NCBI RefSeq assembly: GCF_003173595.1 | Contig: NZ_QGNZ01000004.1 | Location: 496,001-560,000 of the forward strand | DNA: 64,000 nt | From: Pedobacter yonginensis | GTDB lineage: Bacteria > Bacteroidota > Bacteroidia > Sphingobacteriales > Sphingobacteriaceae | Direction: 5' to 3' | In this document: positions 8,950 to 19,424 of the stretch, piece by piece | How positions within the stretch are numbered: the first letter of the stretch is position 1 | Layout of the letters: every line of letters starts with the position of its first letter | Translations under genes and position numbers: made by a program | The notes under the pieces: model-generated | What the model was told of the DNA's origin: nothing | Seen by the model: the letters and a program-made list of their open reading frames with translations, nothing else | Database searches by the model: none

Positions 8950-10275
8950 TTATTTTGCGGCTACCCTCCAAATTACCCCACTTACATCGTCTGCAACCAA
9001 AAGTGCACCATCAGGCGTTAACGTTACACCTACTGGGCGCCCATAAACCTCTGCTTTTTGGGCATCAGAAATAAAGCCTGTTAAAAAATCTTCCATTTTA
9101 CCAGCAGGCTTTCCATTTTTAAAGGGCACAAATGCAACTTTATAACCGGATATGGCTGAGCGGTTCCAAGAACCATGCTGACCAATAAACGCACCGCCTT
9201 GATATTTTGCTGGGAATTTGTCTCCCTTATAGAATGCTAAACCTAATGATGCCGTATGTGCACCAACTGGAACATCGGGAGCGATTGCTTTTTTAACCAA
9301 TTCTGGATTTTGGCCTTTTAATCTTGGGTCTTCATTTTGGCCGTAATACGAATAAGGCCAGCCATAAAATGCACCTGGTTTTACACTTGTAATGTAATCG
9401 GGTACCAAATCATCACCTAAACCATCGCGTTCATTTACTGCCGTCCATAACATGTTGGTTCCTGGTGCCCAATCTAGCCCCACAGGATTACGCAAGCCAC
9501 TGGCGTATATTTTCTCTCCAGATCCATCCGGATTAATTTCTAAAATGTTGGCCCTTCTTTTCTCATTTTCCATGCCATTTTCACCAACATTACTGCCCGA
9601 TCCAACACTGACATAAATTTTACTTTTATCGGCATTGGTTATTAAATTACGTGTCCAATGGTTGTTGTAACCGCCAGCAGGTAAGCTCAATATGGTTTTG
9701 CTAGGTCCATTAACCTTAGTATCGCCAGCTTTATATGGAAACTGTAAAATGCCGTTAGTGTTGGCTACATAAAAATGATTGCCAATAATCGCCATGCCAT
9801 AAGGTTGATTTAAATTCGTTAAAAAAGTGGTAACCAATTCAGGTTTGCCATCTTTGTCGGCATCTCTGTAAAGCAGAATGGTATTTGCACTTTTACCCGG
9901 CACTTCCGATTTAGATTTTCCGGTAACGGCATTTGCAACGGCTTCTGCTGTACTTCTTTCTGAGTTGGTGAGCACCACAAGCACATCGCCATTTGGCGTA
10001 ATAATCATATTGCGTGGACTTTTTATATCTGAAGCAAATTTGGTCACCACAAAACCTTCTGGTGCAATGGGCATTTTGCCAGCAGGCCAACCCACAACTT
10101 TACTAAATTTACTTTTTGATGCCGTTGTATCTGGAGCAGGAAGTTTGATATCTTCTACCTTGGTTTCAACTTCTGTGGTGGTTTTCGTTTCGTTTTCTTG
10201 CGATCCTGATTTGGATTGACAACCAAAAAAGGTTACTGCCGAACATAGGGCTGTATATAAAATCTTGTTTTTCAT
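8950..10275 (-). CDS. PQQ-type sorbosone/glucose dehydrogenase-like lipoprotein
   Basis: A 441-residue protein with a lipobox (SAVTFFGC, Cys19) and a charged linker. The catalytic module starts at GFVVTKFASDIKSPRNMIIT and has beta-propeller signatures such as NHWTRNLITNADKSKIYVSV, GLRNPVGLDWAPGTNMLW and GSWNRSAISGYKVAFVPF, matching the sorbosone dehydrogenase / soluble glucose dehydrogenase family. Members oxidise aldoses with PQQ, but many Bacteroidota homologues lack known PQQ synthesis, so the cofactor and substrate are uncertain. Expected in the periplasm or on the outer membrane. Confidence 0.85.
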   Translation of the reverse strand: MKNKILYTALCSAVTFFGCQSKSGSQENETKTTTEVETKVEDIKLPAPDTTASKSKFSKVVGWPAGKMPIAPEGFVVTKFASDIKSPRNMIITPNGDVLVVLTNSERSTAEAVANAVTGKSKSEVPGKSANTILLYRDADKDGKPELVTTFLTNLNQPYGMAIIGNHFYVANTNGILQFPYKAGDTKVNGPSKTILSLPAGGYNNHWTRNLITNADKSKIYVSVGSGSNVGENGMENEKRRANILEINPDGSGEKIYASGLRNPVGLDWAPGTNMLWTAVNERDGLGDDLVPDYITSVKPGAFYGWPYSYYGQNEDPRLKGQNPELVKKAIAPDVPVGAHTASLGLAFYKGDKFPAKYQGGAFIGQHGSWNRSAISGYKVAFVPFKNGKPAGKMEDFLTGFISDAQKAEVYGRPVGVTLTPDGALLVADDVSGVIWRVAAK

Positions 10276-10369
10276 TTTTTATAAATTGATGGGTGGGATA
10301 AGTTCACAAAAAAGATAAACACCGCACCATGGAAATATGTTTGTAACTAATCTGTTTAGTGCTTACGCT

Positions 10370-10580
10370 TCCAGCTTCGGTCTTTTCCCTTTAGTCTTTC
10401 AGCTTCAGTCTTTCCCTTTAGTCTTTCCCCTTTAGTCTTTGAGCTTTGATCTTTCCCCTTTAGTCTTTCAGCTTTGATCTTTCAGCTTTAGTCTTTTAGC
10501 TTTAGTCTTTCAGCTTTGATCTTTAGTCTTTCAGCTTCGTTCTTTAGTCTTCCCGCTTTTCGTCTCCCCCTTTATTCTTT
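10370..10580. repeat. Degenerate short tandem repeat array (CTTTAGTCTTTCAG type)
   Basis: About 210 bp built from variants of CTTTAGTCTTTCAGCTTTGA and CTTTCCCCTTTAGT, with units of roughly 9-19 bp. It is strongly pyrimidine-biased on the plus strand and lies between the dehydrogenase gene start and icd. No coding frame spans it. The remainder of this 439-bp intergenic region (10581-10714) is AT-rich and should carry the icd promoter. Confidence 0.85.
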
Positions 10581-10681
10581 TGAAACTTTAAATAACATTG
10601 CCGTGTTCCTAAATTCATCTGATTATTTTATCTTTAGGCGATTTTAAAAATAATCGTTTTTTTTAACGCAAACTCGATTAA

Positions 10682-12934
<2,253 letters not shown>

Positions 12935-12954
12935 GCCAATTTTTCCTATAATTG

Positions 12955-12988
12955 AAAACGCCTTGAATCGCATCAAGGCGTTTTTTTT
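12955..12988 (+). terminator. Rho-independent terminator after icd
   Basis: Stem AACGCCTTGA / TCAAGGCGTT with the loop ATCGCA, followed by eight T residues. Confidence 0.9.
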
Positions 12989-13018
12989 ATATAAGCCAGC
13001 CTTGTATTTGCCTATTTT

Positions 13019-13151
13019 GCGTGAGGGATAGGAGCGGTATCCTTTTTTTTAAAGCTTCGAGAAGAAAACGCAAATTCAACAGCAGCCTTAGGGCTTTAAA
13101 AAAAAGATTTAGCGGATAGCCCGACCCTTGCGCAGCTTGGGGCACGCCCAA
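13019..13151. repeat. Palindromic intergenic element with conserved-looking blocks
   Basis: The element contains a perfect 14-bp inverted repeat, CTTTTTTTTAAAGC (13042-13055) and GCTTTAAAAAAAAG (13093-13106). It is flanked by GCGTGAGGGATAGGAGCGG on the left and AGCGGATAGCCCGACCC plus TTGGGGCACGCCC on the right. The flanks partly pair with each other. From memory, the blocks GGGCGT...GGGTCGGGCTATCCGCT...ATCCCTCACGC recur between genes in many Bacteroidota genomes; I cannot give it a database name. A 65-codon open frame on the minus strand runs through it but is low in information and probably spurious. Confidence 0.6.
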
Positions 13152-13237
13152 ATAATTCTTTCCATTAACTTGCTTTGAAAACAAACCTTATTGCCCTCGA
13201 TTTGTTATCTTCATATAAAATAAAGGAGACCAATACC

Positions 13238-13645
13238 ATGGCAAATAACGAAAATCAAGGATCGAACGATAAAATACATAGCACTACAGAAAATAGCGAA
13301 ATTAACAAAGAAAACCTTTCTTACGATGAAACCAAGCAAAGCTATGAGCTGGATGTAAAAGGAGAGGATGCAGATTACGACCACCCTATGGGATATGAAA
13401 CGGTTGCCGTTGGTGCGAAGGATGATGATTCTACTTATGACGAAGCCAACCCTTATGTAGGTGATGAATATGCAAGCGATGAAGAAATTGCAAATGATAA
13501 TTTAGAGGAGTTGGGTATGCATGTAGATAACGGTGAAAGTGTAAAACTGAGTCCTGAAGATGAAATTTTGGCCCGCACACCAGAAGATAACCGCGACGAC
13601 CTGGATGAAGAAGGTTATCCAATTAACGACGAACCCGAAAAATAG
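13238..13645 (+). CDS. Small acidic hypothetical protein
   Basis: I chose the ATG at 13238 (MANNENQGSNDKIH), preceded by AAAGGAG, over the upstream in-frame start at 13175; it gives 135 residues. The protein is very rich in Asp, Glu and Asn, has no signal peptide, and includes YDETKQSYELDVKGEDADYD and DEEGYPINDEPEK. It is probably largely disordered. I recognise no domain. It is convergent with dnaX. Confidence 0.7.
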   Translation: MANNENQGSNDKIHSTTENSEINKENLSYDETKQSYELDVKGEDADYDHPMGYETVAVGAKDDDSTYDEANPYVGDEYASDEEIANDNLEELGMHVDNGESVKLSPEDEILARTPEDNRDDLDEEGYPINDEPEK

Positions 13646-13702
13646 TCACAGCGATCGCCATCTTAACGATGGTTATTTGACGAAAAACAATCATAATTAA
13701 GG

Positions 13703-13737
13703 AAGCAGGATGATACCAGATATTGTCCTGCTTTTTT
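13703..13737 (+). terminator. Rho-independent terminator
   Basis: Stem AAGCAGGA (13703-13710) / TCCTGCTT (13726-13733) followed by T residues. It ends the acidic-protein transcript and separates it from convergent dnaX. Confidence 0.75.
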
Positions 13738-13763
13738 GGTATTAGGGTGTAAGAAAATGTATG

Positions 13764-15596
13764 CTATGGATTGATATCCAGATTAAACCGCCTGCGTAAA
13801 TCATCAAGCTTGGGATTTTTGTTTACCAAATAGTCGTACTTTTCTCGGTTTCCGTACAGCCTATTTTCAATTTTACGCTCAACAAGTTTAAAAGTAATGT
13901 CAACGGCGAAATTTTGCAACTGATGACGTAAAAAATTCATGAGTTCTACTGACTCTTGCTGCACCAACTGTTCTTGTGTTTTGCTCTCGACCGAAATCTC
14001 GATCAACGTGGGATTTAGAAGTGTTGGCGGAAAGTTATTTAAGATGGTAAATAGGTTAATTTTATCTGCCCCTTTAAGTATTTTAATATAGTTGTTCCAA
14101 ACTTCCAGTAGCCGATCATAACTGAATGCCTCTCTGGCATCGCCGGTGGCTTTCTTGGGTCCATTATCTTCCTCGCCATTGGCCACCCGATTTAAATCGT
14201 TTAAAGATGGAATGAGTGTGCTGGCTGCATTAACCTTTGGGATATTGATGCTGATGGAGGATGCAGAAGGCATGGTGCTTTGCCTGGGCGTCTCTTTAGG
14301 TTTCTCTTCAACAGATTTACTTAAAGGGACTTCTGTTTCAGGAAGTTTTTTGGCTGGATTGGATAAACTTTCACTCTCTGATTTTGAGATTAAACTTTCT
14401 GCCTGTGGTGCTTTCTCGGCTACGACATTAGTTTTTTTTTTATCCTGATCGGAATCAGTTGCTGTATTATCTGTGTTTAAAGGCTGTTGGGCGAGTTGAA
14501 CTACAGATCGGATGTGGCACATCTTAATCAATGCAAGTTCTACTTGGAGCCTTTGGTTTTTTGAGTTTTTGTAATTTAAATCGCAGGTATTGGCTAAGTT
14601 AAGTGCCGTTAGCAAAAAGGAGAGTTCCGTTTTCCTGCATTGATCTAAATATTTCTGCTTAATGTTTTCGCTAACCTCTAAAAGTTTAATGGTAGCGGCA
14701 TCTTTACCCACCAACAAATTACGGAAATGTGTGGCAAGTCCGTTTATAAAGTTGTTTCCATCGAAGCCATTATTCAAAATTTCATCGAATAACAGTAAGG
14801 TATCACTAACCTCTGCTGCGGTGAGGTGGTTGGTGAGTTTAAAAAAGTAATCGTAATCTAAAATATTTAGGTTATCAATTACGGATTTATAAGTGATGTT
14901 TTTATTGGCGTAACTGGCAATTTGGTCGAACATGGAAAGCGCATCGCGCAAACCACCATCGGCTTTTTGTGCTATGATGTGCAAACCATCAGGTTCGTAT
15001 GCGATGCTTTCTCGCTGAGCGATGGTAGCCAAATGACTCGAAATATCTTCTACCTGTATTCTGTTGAAATCAAAAATCTGGCATCGGGATAAGATCGTCG
15101 GCAAGATTTTGTGTTTCTCAGTTGTAGCTAAGATGAAAATGGCGTAAGATGGTGGTTCTTCTAGCGTTTTAAGGAAAGCATTAAATGCATTGGCCGAGAG
15201 CATGTGCACCTCATCAATGATATAGATTTTATACTTTCCGGCTTGTGGGGGTATGCGTACTTGCTCAATCAAACTCCGAATATCATCAACCGAGTTATTT
15301 GATGCCGCATCTAGCTCATGTATGTTGAAAGAATGACCGGTTTGGAAAGAAACGCAATTTTCGCATTGTCCGCAAGCCTCAATATCTGCTGTAGGGTTGG
15401 TACAGTTAATCGTTTTGGCTAAAATCCTGGCACAGGTGGTTTTACCTACACCTCTGGGTCCGCAAAATAAAAATGCTTGTGCGAGTTGATTGTTTTTGAT
15501 GGCATTTTTAAGCGTGCCTGTAATATGCTGTTGCCCCACAACGGTTTCGAACGTAGCCGGGCGGTATTTACGGGCAGAAACAATAAAATTTTCCAT
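13764..15596 (-). CDS. dnaX: DNA polymerase III subunit gamma/tau
   Basis: 610 residues from the ATG at 15596 (MENFIVSARKYRPATFETVV); a GTG two codons upstream is also open. The AAA+ clamp-loader module shows Walker A GPRGVGKTT, a zinc-binding Cys cluster (TINC...CGQC..C), the Walker B-like IIDEVHMLS and the sensor ILSRCQIFDF. A low-complexity Ser/Lys/Pro linker (about residues 375-470) precedes a C-terminal tau-like domain. The protein loads the sliding clamp and organises the replisome. I see no obvious gamma frameshift signal. Confidence 0.96.
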   Translation of the reverse strand: MENFIVSARKYRPATFETVVGQQHITGTLKNAIKNNQLAQAFLFCGPRGVGKTTCARILAKTINCTNPTADIEACGQCENCVSFQTGHSFNIHELDAASNNSVDDIRSLIEQVRIPPQAGKYKIYIIDEVHMLSANAFNAFLKTLEEPPSYAIFILATTEKHKILPTILSRCQIFDFNRIQVEDISSHLATIAQRESIAYEPDGLHIIAQKADGGLRDALSMFDQIASYANKNITYKSVIDNLNILDYDYFFKLTNHLTAAEVSDTLLLFDEILNNGFDGNNFINGLATHFRNLLVGKDAATIKLLEVSENIKQKYLDQCRKTELSFLLTALNLANTCDLNYKNSKNQRLQVELALIKMCHIRSVVQLAQQPLNTDNTATDSDQDKKKTNVVAEKAPQAESLISKSESESLSNPAKKLPETEVPLSKSVEEKPKETPRQSTMPSASSISINIPKVNAASTLIPSLNDLNRVANGEEDNGPKKATGDAREAFSYDRLLEVWNNYIKILKGADKINLFTILNNFPPTLLNPTLIEISVESKTQEQLVQQESVELMNFLRHQLQNFAVDITFKLVERKIENRLYGNREKYDYLVNKNPKLDDLRRRFNLDINP

Positions 15597-15668
15597 CGGC
15601 ACGAAAATAGGAATTTTTTATGGAGTTGAAATGTGCTGAAGTTGGAATGTTGAAAAGTTGATTCGGAA

Positions 15669-16541
15669 CTATTTAATCACCGATTTTAATTCGTGTCGGT
15701 ATTGTGAAGCACTTTTGCCGGTAAATTCTTTAAATATTTTATTGAAATGGCTAAAGTTATTGAAACCACTTTCAAACGAAATGTTAGCAATGCTGATGGG
15801 TTTTTCGGCCAACAATTTAGATGCGTGCACCACCCGATATTCATTTACGAAGCGAGTAAAGGTTTTTTTGGTGATTTTTTTAAAGTATCTACAAAATGAA
15901 GGCACCGTCATGCTCGCCATTTCGGCAACCGCCTCTAAACTAATTTGATTTTGAAAGTGATCTTTCACATAATTAAAAACCATGTTAATGCGGTCGTTAT
16001 CCTGTACCTGCATTTCCATTGAAAAACCTGCGGCATTCAAAATTTTGTAATCATTTGTGCTTTCCAGTTCTTTCAAAACGCCAATCAAAGTAAGTAGCTT
16101 GTTAAAGGGGCCTTGCTCATCCATCATTTCAATACGTTTACCTACCGCCAATTTAGTTTCCATCCCGAAAGCAATTCCGCCTTTGGCTTTATCAAAAAGC
16201 GCTTTTATGCCCACAATCTCCTTTAAGTTTAAAAAATCGTCTCCCAAAAAATCGGGCATCATTTGAATTACAGTTTCATTTTTGTTGCCCGTGTTGGTGT
16301 CTGTAAAACCGCAATGGGGCAAATTGCTACCAATCAAAATCAAATCGCCCTCAGTATAGTAAGAAACATGACTTCCAATTTGTCTTTTGCCTGCGCCACC
16401 ATTTACGTAAACCATCTCAACCTCAGGATGGTAATGCCAAAGATGGGCCATGTTGTTGGCATTTTGCACATACTTAGCGTATCGGAAAGAACTCCCAAAA
16501 GATGGTTCTATGGCTTCGAAACTGGGTTTTAATGTTTTCAT
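15669..16541 (-). CDS. AraC-family transcriptional regulator with cupin sensor
   Basis: 290 residues. The N-terminal half is a cupin-like sensor (HLWHYHPEVEMVYVNGGAG, YTEGDLILIGSNLPHCGF). The C-terminal 100 residues form the paired HTH of AraC/XylS proteins (ISLEAVAEMASMTVPSFCRY, FESGFNNFSHFNKIFKEFTG). This layout usually senses a sugar or other small molecule and activates neighbouring genes, but no obvious metabolic partner is adjacent. The next gene is divergent and starts 176 bp away. Confidence 0.92.
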   Translation of the reverse strand: MKTLKPSFEAIEPSFGSSFRYAKYVQNANNMAHLWHYHPEVEMVYVNGGAGKRQIGSHVSYYTEGDLILIGSNLPHCGFTDTNTGNKNETVIQMMPDFLGDDFLNLKEIVGIKALFDKAKGGIAFGMETKLAVGKRIEMMDEQGPFNKLLTLIGVLKELESTNDYKILNAAGFSMEMQVQDNDRINMVFNYVKDHFQNQISLEAVAEMASMTVPSFCRYFKKITKKTFTRFVNEYRVVHASKLLAEKPISIANISFESGFNNFSHFNKIFKEFTGKSASQYRHELKSVIK

Positions 16542-16717
16542 GATTTATCACTCAAACTTAACTAAAAAAAATATACTTTATTGTTCTGTATACATTATTA
16601 TGATAATTTTTAGGGTAATATAGCATAGAAATAGGAAAATATGCAATTCACTATTAATCAGGCCTGTACTTAATTTAGCATTATCAAATCATCACACACA
16701 TTTTAAACAATTTGGTT

Positions 16718-17254
16718 ATGAAAAATTTCTTAAAAATCGGCTTAATCGCAATAATCTTTTTCTCGGCTTCAGGCGCATCTGCAAATGATGATGTTTTCAC
16801 TTTAAAAGTGAAGAATGAGAAAGAAAAGAACATTCGTTTTTTCATCAACGAGGCTAATGACATTACCCTTTCTTTATACGGAAGTGGCGAAGAAAAATTA
16901 TTCGAAGAAAAAATCCACACTGACGCGCCTTCTACCAAAACCTATAATTTAGAAGAATTTCCTGATGGGAACTACACTTTAAAAGTAGAGACAGGCAGTA
17001 AATTGGCCGAATATGATGTGGTAATTGGAAATGGTTTAGCCTTGGTATCTGCACCAACCGTAACAGAGGTTTTAAAACCGGTGATTACCAAAAACGATAA
17101 GGTAATTACCCTTAATGTAGAAAGTAAAGATAAGAACCCAATAAAAGTTCAGGTTTTTAATGAGTTTAATGAAGAATTATATTCTGAAACTTTTACAGAT
17201 AGAGCACAGGTGACCAAAAATTCTATGCCGGCCAAACGGATTCTAAAGTATTAA
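16718..17254 (+). CDS. Secreted hypothetical protein with probable C-terminal frameshift
   Basis: The start at 16718 (MKNFLKIGLIAIIFFSASGA) gives a clean signal peptide. The rest is beta-rich (FTLKVKNEKEKNIRFFINEA, DGNYTLKVETGSKLAEYDVV) and resembles the secretion-associated Ig-like or T9SS-related small proteins of Bacteroidota. The annotated frame ends abruptly with NSMPAKRILKY. A single extra A in the A5 run at 17216-17220 would give FYAGQTDSKVLTFIVKSNKQ and continue to a stop at 17308-17310, just before the terminator. The frameshift is therefore either a sequencing error or a real recent mutation. Confidence 0.7.
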   Translation: MKNFLKIGLIAIIFFSASGASANDDVFTLKVKNEKEKNIRFFINEANDITLSLYGSGEEKLFEEKIHTDAPSTKTYNLEEFPDGNYTLKVETGSKLAEYDVVIGNGLALVSAPTVTEVLKPVITKNDKVITLNVESKDKNPIKVQVFNEFNEELYSETFTDRAQVTKNSMPAKRILKY

Positions 17255-17331
17255 CTTTCATCGTAAAATCGAACAAGCAAACGTTTATAAAAAACGTTGA
17301 CGCCAATTAATCCCCGCTAATTTGAAAATAC

Positions 17332-17369
17332 AAAAAGGAGATTGTCTTTATGATGATCTCCTTTTTTTT
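17332..17369. terminator. Bidirectional terminator
   Basis: Stem AAAAAGGAGAT (17332-17342) / ATCTCC (17356-17361) followed by T8. It has A-rich and T-rich flanks on both sides and sits between convergent genes, so it can serve both strands. Confidence 0.85.
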
Positions 17370-17454
17370 GTTAAGCATGTTTTGACACAATTTTTTCAGG
17401 TAGACCATCCTAAACCATTTGGATAAATGCTGGAAGTGATTCCTTTTTGCAATA

Positions 17455-18138
17455 TCACAACTCTAACTTTAAAGCCTCTCTGTATGATTCACTTATCAAC
17501 ACTTCCAATCCGTTTTTCAGCAGGATTTTGTTGCCTTTCTTGTTTACAATATGTACCGTTGAAATAATATAAGACTTACTTACCCTTTCAAATATTTTAA
17601 ACGGTTTAAGTTCTTGCTCAATATCGGATAATTTGTAATGTATAGATAAGGTTTCATCCAATGTATAAATGTTAATGTAATTACCATTTCCTTCAACAGC
17701 AATTACATCTTTAAGGTGCATTTTTACTATAGAATGCTTACCTGACTTAATAAATACATACGGATTTTCAGATTTAAACTCATTAATCAATCTGAATACA
17801 ACCCGTTCAAATTTTTTAAAGTCGAAGGGCTTATGTAAAAAAGCTCTTGCATTAATCGGATAGCCATCGACGGCGTAATTCATATATCCACTTACTAAAA
17901 CTAGTTTTTTGATTTTAGTTGATACCTGTTTAGCAAGCTCAAATCCAGTTAGTTCTGGCATTTCAATATCTGTAAATAAGAAATCTATAGGTTCTTTGAG
18001 TGCTTGAATGTCGGTTAAAGCAAGCAATGCGTTGGTATAACTCTTTTTTAGAGTAAGCATTGGTATTTTAAGAATAAATTCTTCCAATTGCTCTACTGCA
18101 ACAAGATCATCATCAATTACAATACAAGAAAATGTCAT
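17455..18138 (-). CDS. LytTR-family response regulator
   Basis: 227 residues: a receiver domain with acidic pocket IDDD, the phospho-acceptor region FLFTDIEMPELTGFELAKQV and the conserved Lys in FLHKPFDFKKF, then a LytTR DNA-binding domain (VFIKSGKHSIVKMHLKDVIA, VEGNGNYINIYTLDE, FERVSKSYIIS). No histidine kinase gene is adjacent, so it is an orphan locally. It diverges from the peptide/redox/exporter cluster and could regulate it; that link is inferred from position only. Confidence 0.9.
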   Translation of the reverse strand: MTFSCIVIDDDLVAVEQLEEFILKIPMLTLKKSYTNALLALTDIQALKEPIDFLFTDIEMPELTGFELAKQVSTKIKKLVLVSGYMNYAVDGYPINARAFLHKPFDFKKFERVVFRLINEFKSENPYVFIKSGKHSIVKMHLKDVIAVEGNGNYINIYTLDETLSIHYKLSDIEQELKPFKIFERVSKSYIISTVHIVNKKGNKILLKNGLEVLISESYREALKLEL

Positions 18139-18205
18139 CCAAATAGTTAATTAAGTTTTGCTATGGGGATGAAAAATGAATAGGGGATGTTGTTGATAAT
18201 GATAC

Positions 18206-18415
18206 GAATATAAAAGAAAATTTTAAATATGATTTTGAAAATTTCGATTTTGAATAATATTTTGGGCATTTGGAATAAAAACTTTAAAATTTTAAAAAAA
18301 TTCTTTCCAAATTAGATTATTGGTTTTTCAAAGAGCCAATATCTGCCAAAATCCCTTAGGCGTTTTACATCCCAGCAATTGTGGTATATCCAATTTTTAA
18401 AGCTGCTAACCAAAT
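18206..18415 (+). repeat. Long direct repeat, copy A (leader region of peptide 1)
   Basis: This 210-bp segment is closely related to 19207-19415, about 1 kb downstream. The 3' part is almost identical: bases 18337-18399 match 19337-19399 exactly as far as I can read. The AT-rich 5' part has diverged. It holds a 22-nt hairpin (18319-18340) and lies upstream of the first precursor-peptide gene. With 18139-18205 and 18416-18510 it fills the 372-bp gap after the LytTR gene. Confidence 0.85.
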
Positions 18416-18510
18416 CAAAATAATGCTGAAATATCATATTTAGAATTTACAAATACTATAATGGGAATTGTCGAACCCAAAAAAGAGACGGTCACAAAAA
18501 TTAAACAAAA

Positions 18511-18747
18511 ATGAAAAATTCAGAAAGTTTAAAAAAGTTTCAAGGGAATGAAATAAGCAGGGCTGAAATGAAGAATGTATTCGGCGGGCAAGGTTTTGTA
18601 AGTGACGGAACAGTTACCAGAGCAGGAACAACTCCTTCAACAGACAGCACTTCAGTATGTATTAAGACGACTACGAGGAGTTTAATCGTTGATACGTCTG
18701 GGCTATTTAACTCTTCGATAGTCCAACTTGACTCTCCGCGGTGCTAG
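18511..18747 (+). CDS. Putative double-glycine-leader precursor peptide 1
   Basis: 78 residues. The N-terminal MKNSESLKKFQGNEISRAEM plus KNVFGG looks like a double-glycine leader cut after Gly26; compare LSREQLKNVNGG in the peptide at 21181. The 52-residue core is Ser/Thr-rich with two cysteines (SVCIKTTTRS, SPRC at the end). Its neighbours are thiol-redox proteins and a C39-peptidase exporter, which cleaves such leaders. Natural-product precursor annotation is by pattern and context only; the mature product is unknown. Confidence 0.65.
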   Translation: MKNSESLKKFQGNEISRAEMKNVFGGQGFVSDGTVTRAGTTPSTDSTSVCIKTTTRSLIVDTSGLFNSSIVQLDSPRC

Positions 18748-18762
18748 GTGGGGTCTTAAAAT

Positions 18763-18791
18763 AAAGTGGTATCAGAATTGGTACCACTTTT
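18763..18791 (+). terminator. Terminator after precursor peptide 1
   Basis: Stem AAAGTGGTA (18763-18771) / TACCACTTT (18782-18790), loop of 10 nt, then TTC. It makes the first peptide gene a separate short transcript. Confidence 0.75.
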
Positions 18792-18851
18792 CAGTTATTC
18801 CCGTCTAGTTATCTCTAACACAAGCCTAATTTTTATTCTTTAAAAATAATC

Positions 18852-19141
18852 ATGAGGAATCTTCTATATTTTTGCCATTTTAATTATACAAATTTCCTTA
18901 ATGCATATGCTCAGACTTATGATGCCAAACTCAAAAATATTATTTTATCGTTAATCAAGCCGAAGGCAATATTCAATTGGGCAATTCTCTGTTCTATAAT
19001 CGTAAAACCCTAAAGAAGATATGGCATCCAGAAATTTTTCCATCAATTTTTCAAGAATTCATAAATAAAAAACAAGAACTCAGGTTTTTTTTAGCTCTAA
19101 TTTATCCAATATTAATTACAGCTGCTAAGGAATTTCATTAA
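18852..19141 (+). pseudogene. Possible decayed gene fragment
   Basis: Two overlapping frames look protein-like but are broken. From the ATG at 18852 the frame reads MRNLLYFCHFNYTNFLNAYA and stops near 19011. The +2 frame then runs QAEGNIQLGNSLFYNRKTLK and IWHPEIFPSIFQEFINKKQE to a stop at 19139-19141. The pattern suggests a gene remnant with one frameshift, or simply AT-rich non-coding DNA. It lies between the two long direct repeats. Confidence 0.25.
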
Positions 19142-19206
19142 CAACTGAAGTAAGAGCAATCAGTGGTTGAGATAGTGGCAGTACCGGATCTTTAGGCAGT
19201 GAATAG

Positions 19207-19415
19207 GAATATAAAAGAATATTTTAGATAAGATTTCGAAAATTTCGATTTTGAATAATATTTTGGGCATTTGGAATAAAAACTTAAAATTTCTAAAAAA
19301 CTTTTTCCACTTTCGATTATTGGTTTTTCGAAAAGCCAATATCTGCCAAAATCCCTTAGGCGTTTTACATCCCAGCAATTGTGGTATATCCAATTTTTGA
19401 AGCTGCTAACCAAAT
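19207..19415 (+). repeat. Long direct repeat, copy B (leader region of VKOR fusion gene)
   Basis: Second copy of the 210-bp repeat. It ends 9 bp before the ATG of the VKOR-thioredoxin gene, so it is that gene's leader. The hairpin ATTGGTTTTTC/GAAAAGCCAAT (19319-19340) is kept in copy A with a change that still pairs as U-G. Two minus-strand open frames through the repeat (19160-19413) are not supported as genes. Confidence 0.85.
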
Positions 19416-19424
19416 TAACAGGAG

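Noticed and set aside
12987..13184. 65-aa minus-strand frame in the palindromic element
   Set aside because: Caused by an intergenic palindrome; contains poly-Lys/Phe from A8/T8 runs and no protein features.
18160..18190. GGGGATG repeated twice upstream of the orphan LytTR gene
   Set aside because: Spacing is 18 bp, not the 21 bp expected for LytTR direct repeats, and only two short copies exist.
19160..19413. Two minus-strand frames (73 and 77 aa) in direct repeat B
   Set aside because: They read through the duplicated leader; the same reading in copy A is broken, so the conservation is at DNA or RNA level.
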